DNA of 7,060 nucleotides from Elusimicrobiota bacterium (GTDB taxonomy: Bacteria > Elusimicrobiota > Elusimicrobia > UBA1565 > UBA9628), in NCBI GenBank assembly GCA_016194625.1, contig JACQBB010000343.1, forward strand, positions 1 through 7,060, written 5' to 3'. The notes below the pieces were generated by a model that was not told where the DNA came from, did not search any database, and saw nothing but the letters and a program-made list of their open reading frames with translations. Both the position numbers and the translations under genes were made by a program. How positions within the stretch are numbered: position 1 is the first letter of the stretch; each line of letters opens with the position of its first letter. Below, piece by piece: positions 1 to 5,146 of this stretch.

Positions 1-734
1 AGGTCCTTGATCGCCAGGCGCAGGACCGGGCCGTCGGGAGCCGAGGAGACGGTGTACGGGTGCTCCTCGCCGCGGCCCGCCGACAGGCCCGGGTCGAGCG
101 GGGTCAGATAGACGAACTGGCCGGCCTCGAAGCGGACGCGGCGTCCCGACGGCGTCAGCGACAGCTCGACCACGCCGCGGCCGGGGCTCTCGACGGCGGA
201 GACCGTGTAGCGGGCGCAGCCCAGGCGGCGGGCCAGGAACAGGCGATAGACGACGGACAGCGCCGCCAGCGTCCCGCCGGCGAGCCAGGCGCCGCCCGGC
301 ACGGACCGCGCCAGCGGGACCGCGTGCGCCAGCGCCAGGACGAGGGCCGCGCCGGACAGCGCGTGCGCGGATTTCCAGCGCTGGTAGGGCGGCGGGCCGA
401 AGAAGTGGAAGGTCGGCGCGAGGAAGACGGCCATCGCGGCGAAGGCCGCCCAGCCGGCCCACACGAGGGGCGCGCCGGGCGGGAACAGCGCCTCGGCCGC
501 CGCGCGCCGGGAGACCGTCATCGCCGCGAAGGCGAGCAGCAGCGGGTGCGCCATGACGAGCAGGAAGGACGCCGCGCCGAGGAGGTGATGGACCCTCCAC
601 AGCCGCGTCAGGCCGCCGAACCAGCGGTCCGTCCCGGGCACGCGGGCGCTCGGGACCGCCGCGGCGAGGAAGCACAGGAGCCCCAGCACCCCGGTCGCGC
701 GTCCCATCGTCGTCAGGGCTGCGGCGGCGTCCAC
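1..734 (-). CDS. Ferric reductase/NOX-like membrane flavocytochrome, 3' part missing
   Basis: Predicted membrane protein that moves electrons from a flavin to two b-type hemes across the membrane. Only the first 244 codons are present; the NAD(P)H-binding C-terminal half lies beyond the window. About five hydrophobic segments are visible (near residues 13-27, 50-72, 91-107, 126-142 and 149-168). His50/His63 and His124/His137 are each 13 residues apart, the spacing expected for paired heme ligands in this superfamily. A ferredoxin-reductase-type FAD domain follows, with FEAGQFVYL (202-210) and HPYTVSSAP (225-233), the latter matching the HPFTxSSAP flavin motif of ferric reductases and NADPH oxidases. 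The GTG start is chosen because AAGGAGGT sits 3-4 nt upstream; an ATG at codon 10 has no SD. It lies 32 nt after porB and is probably in the por operon. Electron donor and acceptor (iron, oxygen, quinone or other) cannot be told from this part. Confidence 0.85.
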   Translation of the reverse strand, partial: MDAAAALTTMGRATGVLGLLCFLAAAVPSARVPGTDRWFGGLTRLWRVHHLLGAASFLLVMAHPLLLAFAAMTVSRRAAAEALFPPGAPLVWAGWAAFAAMAVFLAPTFHFFGPPPYQRWKSAHALSGAALVLALAHAVPLARSVPGGAWLAGGTLAALSVVYRLFLARRLGCARYTVSAVESPGRGVVELSLTPSGRRVRFEAGQFVYLTPLDPGLSAGRGEEHPYTVSSAPDGPVLRLAIKD

Positions 735-737
735 GGG

Positions 738-745
738 ACCTCCTT
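738..745 (-). promoter_or_regulatory. Strong Shine-Dalgarno that fixes the GTG start of the flavocytochrome
   Basis: AAGGAGGT on the minus strand lies directly before the GTG at 734-732 and is the best match to the anti-SD in the window. It lets the fifth gene initiate independently despite the 32-nt gap after the porB stop. No terminator-like hairpin with a T-run is seen in the gap, which supports read-through from porB. Confidence 0.75.
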
Positions 746-766
746 ACGGCGACGGCGGACGGCGGC

Positions 767-1663
767 TCAGACGGCCTTGCTCCGCGCGTCGTACACGCGC
801 CAGCGCGCGTCCACCTGCGCCTGCAGCGCCGCGACGTGCTCCGGCGTCATCGACTTGTAGCGCCCTTGGCCTTTCAGGAACTCGCCGACGGGCTTGCGGG
901 AGGGGACGTTCATGTTCAGCTTGAACCTCCCGTCCTCGATCTCGTACAGGGCGAACAGGCCGGTCTGCACCGACAGGCGCGAGTACTGCACGGTCTTCTC
1001 CGAGTCGTACTTCCACCCCGGAGGGCACGGCGCCAGGATGTGGATGAAGCGGAAGCCCTTGACCGTCCGCGCCTTCTGGAACTTGCGGACCATGTCCTCG
1101 GCGTAGGCCGGGGTCGCGGTCGCGAAGTAGCGGATGTGGTGCGCCTCCATGATGGCGTCGATGTCCTTCTTCGGGCGGAGGCTGCCTTCCTTGCCCGGCG
1201 TGGTCATCGTCCAGGCGCCGTCGGGCGTGCCGCCGGAGCGCTGGATGCCGGTGTTCATGTACGCCTCGTTGTCGTAGCAGACGTAGAGGATGTCCTCGTC
1301 GCGGTCCGCGGCGCCGGACAGCGCCTGGATGCCGATGTCGTAGGTGCCGCCGTCGCCGGCCCAGGCGACGACCATCGTCTCCGCGTCGCCGCGCGCGACC
1401 AGGCCGGCCTTCACGCCCGACGCCGCGGCCGCGGCCGAGGCGAACGGGGCGTGCAGCACGGGCACGCCGAGCGCGGAGCGCGGGGTCGGCCCCGCGAGCA
1501 CGGTCCAGCAGCACGCGGGCAGGACCATCACGGTCTGGGTGCCCAGGCCCTTGAGGGCGTAGCGCATCGCCAGCGTCGCGCCGCAGCCCTGGCAGGCCTG
1601 GTGGCCGGAGGTCATCAGCTCGGCCGCGGGGATGCTCGTCTTGGCGGGGGCTTTGGCGTTCAT
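767..1663 (-). CDS. porB: Pyruvate:ferredoxin oxidoreductase beta subunit (TPP-binding)
   Basis: Beta subunit of 2-oxoacid:ferredoxin oxidoreductase. It binds thiamine diphosphate and the proximal 4Fe-4S cluster and takes part in oxidative decarboxylation of pyruvate to acetyl-CoA in the cytoplasm. The protein has 298 residues, normal for PorB. HQACQGCGA (21-29) gives Cys24 and Cys27; Cys51/52 (PACCW) and Cys213 (APCPPGW) complete the expected cluster ligands. The TPP/Mg motif is GDGGTYDIG (103-111) with YDNEAYMNTG (130-139) after it, as in pyruvate-type enzymes. The ATG overlaps the porA stop as ATGA and has GGAGG 7 nt upstream inside porA, so translational coupling is likely. Family assignment is firm. 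Pyruvate as substrate is inferred from similarity to PorB rather than VorA-type sequences. Confidence 0.95.
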   Translation of the reverse strand: MNAKAPAKTSIPAAELMTSGHQACQGCGATLAMRYALKGLGTQTVMVLPACCWTVLAGPTPRSALGVPVLHAPFASAAAAASGVKAGLVARGDAETMVVAWAGDGGTYDIGIQALSGAADRDEDILYVCYDNEAYMNTGIQRSGGTPDGAWTMTTPGKEGSLRPKKDIDAIMEAHHIRYFATATPAYAEDMVRKFQKARTVKGFRFIHILAPCPPGWKYDSEKTVQYSRLSVQTGLFALYEIEDGRFKLNMNVPSRKPVGEFLKGQGRYKSMTPEHVAALQAQVDARWRVYDARSKAV

Positions 1664-2814
1664 CGGGGATCCTCCATCCAGGCCGGTTCGAGCCGGTCGG
1701 CCTTGCCGGCGTCGGTCTCCAGCCACATCTCCTTGAGCAGCTCGACGGTGATGTCGCCGCCGCCCAGGCCGGCCACGTAGCCGTAGATCTCCGGGCGCTC
1801 GTCCAGGCCGTACATCGCGGCCTTCAGCTCCTCGCAGAAGATGCCCTGCTGGCCCTGCGAGAAGTTGCGGTCCACCACGGCCACGCGCTGGCCCTTGCGC
1901 AGGACGCGGCGCAGGGTCTTGGCCGGGAACGGGCGGAACAGGCGCACGCGCACCACGCCGGCCTTGTGGCCGGCCTCGCGCAGCTCGTCGACGGCCTGCT
2001 TGGCCGTCGAGCCGACCGCGCCGGAGGTGAGCAGGACGGTGTCGGCGTCGGCGGTGCGGTAGGTCTCGACGACGCCGTAGTCGCGGCCGAACAGGCGGCC
2101 GAACTCGGCGCCGACGCGCTCGGTCTCGTCCTCGGCGCGCTCCATGTCCCGCGCGATGCGCCGGCGCAGGCGGATGTACTCCTTCGGGCCCTCCAGCGCG
2201 CCGAAGCCGGCGGGCGCGGCGGGGTCCAGGCGGCGCGGGGCGTCCCACGGCGGCAGGAAGGCGTCGGCGGCCTCCTGCGTGGGCACCTCGACGGGCTCGT
2301 ACACGTGCGAGAGCGTGAAGCCGTCCAGCACGACCATCGCGGGCAGCTGGACGCGCTCGGCGATCTTGTACGCCTGCAGGACGGTGTCGAGCACCTCCTG
2401 ATTGGTCGCGCAGTAGAGCTGGATCCAGCCGGTGTCGCGCTGGGACAGCGAGTCGGTCTGGTCGGTCCACAGGTTCCACGGCGAGGCGAGCGCGCGGTTG
2501 ACGTCCACCATCACGACCGGCAGGCGGGCGCCCGAGACCCAGTGCAGGAGCTCGTGCATGTACGCCAGGCCCTGGGAGGAGGTCGCCGTGAAGCAGCGCG
2601 CCCCCGCGCTCGCGGCGCCCAGCAGGGCGGCCATCGCGGAGTGCTCGGACTCGACGCGCATGAAGCGCCCTTTGTACTCGCCCTTGGCCTCCATCTCGGC
2701 GACCAGCTCGACGACCTGGGTCGCCGGGGTGATCGGGTAGGCGGCGACGACCTGGGCGCGCGACAGGACGGCGCCCAGCGTGGCGGCGTGGTTGCCCATC
2801 AGGACCTTCTTCAT
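1660..2814 (-). CDS. porA: Pyruvate:ferredoxin oxidoreductase alpha subunit
   Basis: Alpha subunit (384 residues) that completes the TPP site and binds the 2-oxoacid. It holds the pyrimidine-binding domain (domain I) and the C-terminal domain II. Visible motifs are YPITP (26-30), the substrate-contact loop of the family; RVESEHSA (53-60), whose Glu57 aligns with the TPP-activating glutamate; and TSSQGLAYMHE (78-88). The stretch NRALASPWNLWTDQTD (106-121) followed by DTGWIQLY (127-134) resembles the NRALS...DH/QSD signature of pyruvate enzymes. Domain II starts near residue 255, with VLLTSGAVGST and later DRNFSQGQQGIFCEEL. The start is 1 nt after the porD stop with GGAGG 9 nt upstream. A branched-chain 2-oxoacid enzyme is the alternative, judged less likely because of the NRA motif. 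Confidence 0.95.
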   Translation of the reverse strand: MKKVLMGNHAATLGAVLSRAQVVAAYPITPATQVVELVAEMEAKGEYKGRFMRVESEHSAMAALLGAASAGARCFTATSSQGLAYMHELLHWVSGARLPVVMVDVNRALASPWNLWTDQTDSLSQRDTGWIQLYCATNQEVLDTVLQAYKIAERVQLPAMVVLDGFTLSHVYEPVEVPTQEAADAFLPPWDAPRRLDPAAPAGFGALEGPKEYIRLRRRIARDMERAEDETERVGAEFGRLFGRDYGVVETYRTADADTVLLTSGAVGSTAKQAVDELREAGHKAGVVRVRLFRPFPAKTLRRVLRKGQRVAVVDRNFSQGQQGIFCEELKAAMYGLDERPEIYGYVAGLGGGDITVELLKEMWLETDAGKADRLEPAWMEDPR

Positions 2815-2815
2815 C

Positions 2816-3091
2816 TCAGTGGGCCTCCTCGACCATCGTCAGCGCCTTCGGCGGGCACTCGGCGGCGCAGATGCCGCAGCCCTTGCAGTGGTCCATGTCG
2901 ATGACGGGCTTGCCGTCGACCATCCCGATGCACGCCTCGGGGCAGAACTTCCAGCACAGCTGGCAGCCGGTGCACTTCGCGTCGTGCAGGGTCGGCGCCA
3001 TCGTGCGCCAGGAGCCGGTCTTGTTCGAGGACATCGGCTGGGTGGACACGCGGACGACGGGGGACTCGGGGTCGATCTCAAGCCGGGGCAT
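2816..3091 (-). CDS. porD: Pyruvate:ferredoxin oxidoreductase delta subunit, 2x[4Fe-4S] ferredoxin
   Basis: Small iron-sulfur subunit (91 residues) that relays electrons from the TPP site of PorAB to external ferredoxin. It carries two classic CxxCxxCxxxCP motifs: Cys40, 43, 46 and 50 (CTGCQLCWKFCP) and Cys69, 72, 75 and 79 (CKGCGICAAECP). An additional Cys54 in PEACIG is not needed for either cluster. The roughly 35-residue N-terminal extension before the first cluster is normal for PorD and docks on the other subunits. The ATG lies inside the end of porG (14-nt overlap), with GAGGAGG 6 nt upstream, so ribosomes finishing porG can reinitiate here. Confidence 0.95.
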   Translation of the reverse strand: MPRLEIDPESPVVRVSTQPMSSNKTGSWRTMAPTLHDAKCTGCQLCWKFCPEACIGMVDGKPVIDMDHCKGCGICAAECPPKALTMVEEAH

Positions 3092-3653
3092 GGACGGCCT
3101 CCTCGTGCGTCAGCTCGTAGGCTTCCCAGGCCGCGGCGGCGTTGGCCTCGGGCTTCACGGGCACGGACTCGCGGATCGCGGCCTCGAGGGCGAAGGCGTC
3201 GGCCAGCTCGAAGATCGCGCAGACGGCGCCGCAGATCGCGGTGTTGACCATCGGGCTCGTGACCGGGCCCAGGCCGTGCTTGACGGCGATGCGGCGCGCG
3301 GGCACCGCGTGCACGCGGAAGCCGGGCCATTTCGCGGCCAGTTCCTCGGCGCTCTTGTCGGTGTTGACGACGATGTCGCCGCCTTTTTTAAGGCCCGCGG
3401 TGACCGCCGGGTCGTCGATGAACGCCGCGTCCAGCACGACGACGGCGTCGGGGTTGTAGAGGCGGGTGCGCGCGCGGATGGGCTTGTCGCTGACGCGGGC
3501 GTAGGCGGTCACCGGCGCGCCGCGGCGCTCGACGCCGAACTCGGGGATCGCCAGGCACTCGCCCCGGCCGGAGCGCAGGACGGCGTCCGCCAGCATCTTG
3601 GCCGCCAGCACGGTGCCTTGACCGCCGCGACCATGGAATCGGATCTCGAACAC
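3078..3653 (-). CDS. porG: Pyruvate:ferredoxin oxidoreductase gamma subunit
   Basis: Gamma subunit (191 residues) of the four-subunit enzyme; in the fused enzymes it corresponds to domain III. The N-terminal FEIRFHGRGGQGTV contains the GRGGQG signature (8-13) that defines the family. EFGVERRGAPVTAYAR (38-53) and VNTAICGA (136-143) are further conserved blocks. The reading frame is open well upstream, but the family's N-terminus begins at this GTG, with GGGAGG 4 nt upstream; extending further would add sequence with no similarity to the family. It is first in the operon, giving the gene order gamma-delta-alpha-beta known from Thermotoga and archaeal enzymes. A codon pair AAA AAA (KK at 89-90) makes an A6 run that stands out in this GC-rich gene. 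The SD is covered by a perfect 6-bp hairpin, described separately. Confidence 0.94.
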   Translation of the reverse strand: MFEIRFHGRGGQGTVLAAKMLADAVLRSGRGECLAIPEFGVERRGAPVTAYARVSDKPIRARTRLYNPDAVVVLDAAFIDDPAVTAGLKKGGDIVVNTDKSAEELAAKWPGFRVHAVPARRIAVKHGLGPVTSPMVNTAICGAVCAIFELADAFALEAAIRESVPVKPEANAAAAWEAYELTHEEAVHAPA

Positions 3654-3657
3654 GAGG

Positions 3658-3672
3658 CCTCCCGCCGGGAGG
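3658..3672 (-). promoter_or_regulatory. Hairpin sequestering the porG Shine-Dalgarno
   Basis: On the minus strand CCTCCC (3672-3667), a 3-nt GGC loop, then GGGAGG (3663-3658) form a perfect 6-bp stem. The right arm is exactly the SD, 4 nt before the GTG start, and the left arm is an anti-SD copy. The mRNA could therefore hide the ribosome-binding site of the first por gene. The pairing is read directly; a regulatory role is inference, and in 70% GC DNA chance is possible. Confidence 0.45.
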
Positions 3673-3686
3673 GTCCCCGGACGCTC

Positions 3687-3713
3687 TTTATCGAGCAACG
3701 AAGTTGCCGGAAA
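3687..3713 (-). promoter_or_regulatory. Weak candidate promoter of the por operon
   Basis: This is the most AT-rich patch of the window. On the minus strand a possible -10 box GATAAA (3692-3687, 4/6 to TATAAT) is preceded by a poor -35 candidate TTTCCG (3713-3708), 15 bp apart. Between them lies a small perfect inverted repeat, GCAAC-TTC-GTTGC (3707-3695), which could be an operator half-site pair. A start near 3680 would give a leader of about 27 nt that includes the SD hairpin. The evidence is position and base composition more than consensus match. Confidence 0.3.
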
Positions 3714-3753
3714 CCGGGTCCGGGCCGTCTTGACAGGGCCGGACCCCGGGGTT
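3712..3753. repeat. Inverted repeat flanking the -35 box in the divergent control region
   Basis: GGGTCCGG (3716-3723) and CCGGACCC (3739-3746) are perfect 8-bp inverted arms. They extend inward by CC/GG with one bulged G and outward by AACC/GGTT with a three-base offset. The unpaired centre (3727-3736) contains the whole TTGACA of the rightward promoter. Possible roles are an operator between the divergent units or a cruciform. No T-run follows on either strand, so an intrinsic terminator is not supported. Confidence 0.45.
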
Positions 3754-3758
3754 ACCCT
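3730..3758 (+). promoter_or_regulatory. Sigma70-type promoter for the secreted coiled-coil/amidase unit
   Basis: A perfect -35 box TTGACA (3730-3735), a 17-bp spacer and a -10 box TACCCT (3753-3758) that keeps the first TA and final T of the consensus. Transcription would start near 3765, leaving a leader of about 19 nt that ends in GGAGGA (3775-3780) and ATG at 3784. Perfect spacing in such GC-rich DNA makes this the most convincing promoter in the window. Confidence 0.65.
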
Positions 3759-3783
3759 CGTGAGAGCCGCTCCCGGAGGACCC

Positions 3784-4434
3784 ATGAAGACCCTTCTCTC
3801 CGCTCTCGCCGTCGCTCTGCTGGCGGGCGCCGTCCTGGCCGCGACGCCGGCCGTCCCGCGCGACGCCTGCGCCGACCCGCGCCCGACCAAGGAGCAGCTC
3901 AAGACCCTGCTGCTCGAGCAGAAGGCGCGCCGCGACTTCTCCCTCTCCAACGACCTCGCCCGCGGCCAGTACGAGCGGGGCAAGACGGTGTCTCTCGAGC
4001 TGAGCGAGGACGGCCGCCTCCAGCAGAAGATCCAGATGGCCGCCGGCTCGATGGTCGCCGACGCCACCGACGAGCGGGTCGATGCGGTCCTGCAGTCCGT
4101 CTGCGAGCGCCGCAAGGCCGCGGCCGGCGCCGCCGCCGCCGAGCGGGCCGCCAAGGAGCGCGAGGAGGCCTATCGGGCCAAGGTCCGCGAGGAGAACTCT
4201 CAGCGCCAGATCCAGCAGGCCAAGGAGCGCTCGGCGCGGATCGTCTCCCTGCCCGGGGCGTCCAGCGTCCCGGACCCGACGCCCGCCGCGGCTCCGGCCC
4301 CGGCCGTCGAGGACAGATGCGGCGCCCTGTGCGCGCGCTGGGAGGCCTCCGCGTGCGACGAGGGTCCGAACACCGATTCCTGCCGCCCGATGCTGAACAT
4401 CGGCCGCCACAACGGCTGCGCCTGCGTCCATTGA
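3784..4434 (+). CDS. Unrecognised exported protein with coiled coil and Cys-rich C-terminus
   Basis: I do not recognise this 216-residue protein. A Sec signal peptide is clear: Lys at residue 2, a hydrophobic core to about residue 18 and likely cleavage near VLA/A (19-20). A polar, helical middle follows, with a charged Ala/Glu/Arg/Gln-rich segment (about 108-152) that looks like a coiled coil or long helix, then a Pro/Ala linker (158-176). The last 38 residues hold six cysteines (179, 183, 191, 200, 212, 214; pattern C-x3-C-x7-C-x8-C-x11-C-x-C), suggesting a small disulfide-stabilised domain outside the cytoplasm. Cys29 and Cys107 may form another pair. The ATG has GGAGGA 3 nt upstream and follows a good promoter; a longer open frame upstream would run through that promoter and is rejected. 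Only 7 nt separate it from the amidase gene, so co-transcription is likely. It could be a partner, adaptor or immunity factor for that amidase, but no sequence motif proves this. Confidence 0.85.
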   Translation: MKTLLSALAVALLAGAVLAATPAVPRDACADPRPTKEQLKTLLLEQKARRDFSLSNDLARGQYERGKTVSLELSEDGRLQQKIQMAAGSMVADATDERVDAVLQSVCERRKAAAGAAAAERAAKEREEAYRAKVREENSQRQIQQAKERSARIVSLPGASSVPDPTPAAAPAPAVEDRCGALCARWEASACDEGPNTDSCRPMLNIGRHNGCACVH

Positions 4435-4441
4435 GCCCCGG

Positions 4442-5143
4442 GTGACCCTCGCCGCCCTGCTGTTCGCCCTCGTACTGGCCCGGCCGGCCGACGCCCGGCT
4501 GGACCCCGATTCGCCCGTCGACGACATGGGACGGGCCGCGCCGGACGCCTCCCTGCGCGACGACACGCTCGCCTGCCTGATCCTCTCCGACGAGGCCTGC
4601 GCCGCGGGCGCCAACGCGACGAAGCTGATCACCCGCGACGCCCGCACGACGCCGACGGCGGCGCCGGTCTTCGGCGTCGGGGGGAATTTCGAGCGGCTCG
4701 CGAAGGCCTATCCGCACGGCGACGTCGAGCAGGTCAAGGCGATGATCGGCCGCTCCGGCGAGGGCTGGATCGTCAACACCTGCGCGATCCGCGTGACCTA
4801 CGCGATGAACCACTCCGGGGTCCCGCAGTTCCGGATCGACCGCGCGTTCCTCGGCGAGGCGCGGAAGATCAACTACATCTCCGACAAGGCGGGGAAGGAC
4901 CACGCCTACGTCTACCGGGTCGACGAGTTCGCGAACTACATGCTCAAGAAGTACGGCAAGCCGCAGGTGTGGGCCACGAAAGGGGACAACTTCCGCACCG
5001 CGGTGTACGGCCGCAAGGGCGTGATCCTCTTCGTCGTGAGCGGCTGGAACGACGCCACCGGCCACTTCGACCTGTGGGACGGCGAGAAGGCCGCCCACCA
5101 GGAGTTCTTCGACAAGGCGTCCGACGTGTTCCTCTGGCAATGA
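4442..5143 (+). CDS. Exported Tae4-like peptidoglycan amidase domain protein
   Basis: This 233-residue protein has an N-terminal signal peptide (hydrophobic from residue 2, probable cleavage after ADA at 18) and a spacer with Cys45 and Cys53. Its C-terminal domain (about 83-233) matches Tae4, the type VI secretion amidase effector family. That family cuts the gamma-D-Glu-meso-DAP bond of peptidoglycan stems with an NlpC/P60-like Cys-His site. Matching blocks are FERLAKAYPHG (83-93), the catalytic NTCAIRVTYAMN (112-123, Cys114), YRVDEFANYMLKKYGKP (158-174), GVILFVVSGWNDATGHFDLWDG (193-214, His208) and the terminal DVFLW (228-232). The third catalytic residue is uncertain; Asp210, Asp213 or Asp224 are candidates. 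Tae4 effectors normally lack a Sec signal and travel through a T6SS; no T6SS gene is visible here. The GTG start lies 7 nt after the previous stop with only a weak SD, so it may depend on coupling. Amidase family is well supported; role (wall remodelling, toxin or predation factor) is open. Confidence 0.82.
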   Translation: MTLAALLFALVLARPADARLDPDSPVDDMGRAAPDASLRDDTLACLILSDEACAAGANATKLITRDARTTPTAAPVFGVGGNFERLAKAYPHGDVEQVKAMIGRSGEGWIVNTCAIRVTYAMNHSGVPQFRIDRAFLGEARKINYISDKAGKDHAYVYRVDEFANYMLKKYGKPQVWATKGDNFRTAVYGRKGVILFVVSGWNDATGHFDLWDGEKAAHQEFFDKASDVFLWQ

Positions 5144-5146
5144 TCA
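5141..5146. other. Back-to-back stop codons of convergent genes (TGATCA)
   Basis: The TGA of the rightward amidase gene (5141-5143) and the TGA of the leftward lipoprotein gene (5146-5144) are directly adjacent and together form the palindrome TGATCA. There is no intergenic base and no room for a terminator between the genes. Each transcript must therefore end inside the other gene, producing antisense overlap at both 3' ends. Confidence 0.9.

Noticed and set aside
60..860. Long rightward open frame rich in Arg/Gly/Ala
   Set aside because: It is antisense to the flavocytochrome, whose minus-strand frame has heme and FAD motifs. High GC removes stops from the shadow frames, and its composition is not protein-like.
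3383..3390. A6 run (AAA AAA codons) in porG as a possible programmed frameshift or slippage site
   Set aside because: The codon phase (CTT AAA AAA GGC) does not make an X XXY YYZ slippery heptamer, and the zero frame continues normally to the conserved C-terminal end.
3654..4154. N-terminal extension of porG of about 167 codons
   Set aside because: The extension runs antisense through the coiled-coil gene and its promoter and resembles no gamma subunit; the family N-terminus begins at the GTG with its own SD.
4435..4441. Rho-independent terminator between the coiled-coil and amidase genes
   Set aside because: Only seven bases (gccccgg) separate the genes, with no stem-loop and T-run; co-transcription is the simpler reading.
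2871..4445. 524-codon rightward open frame spanning the por genes, the divergent promoter region and the next gene
   Set aside because: It reads antisense to porD and porG and then out of frame through the coiled-coil gene; no motif is visible, and it crosses the well-supported promoter and start at 3784.
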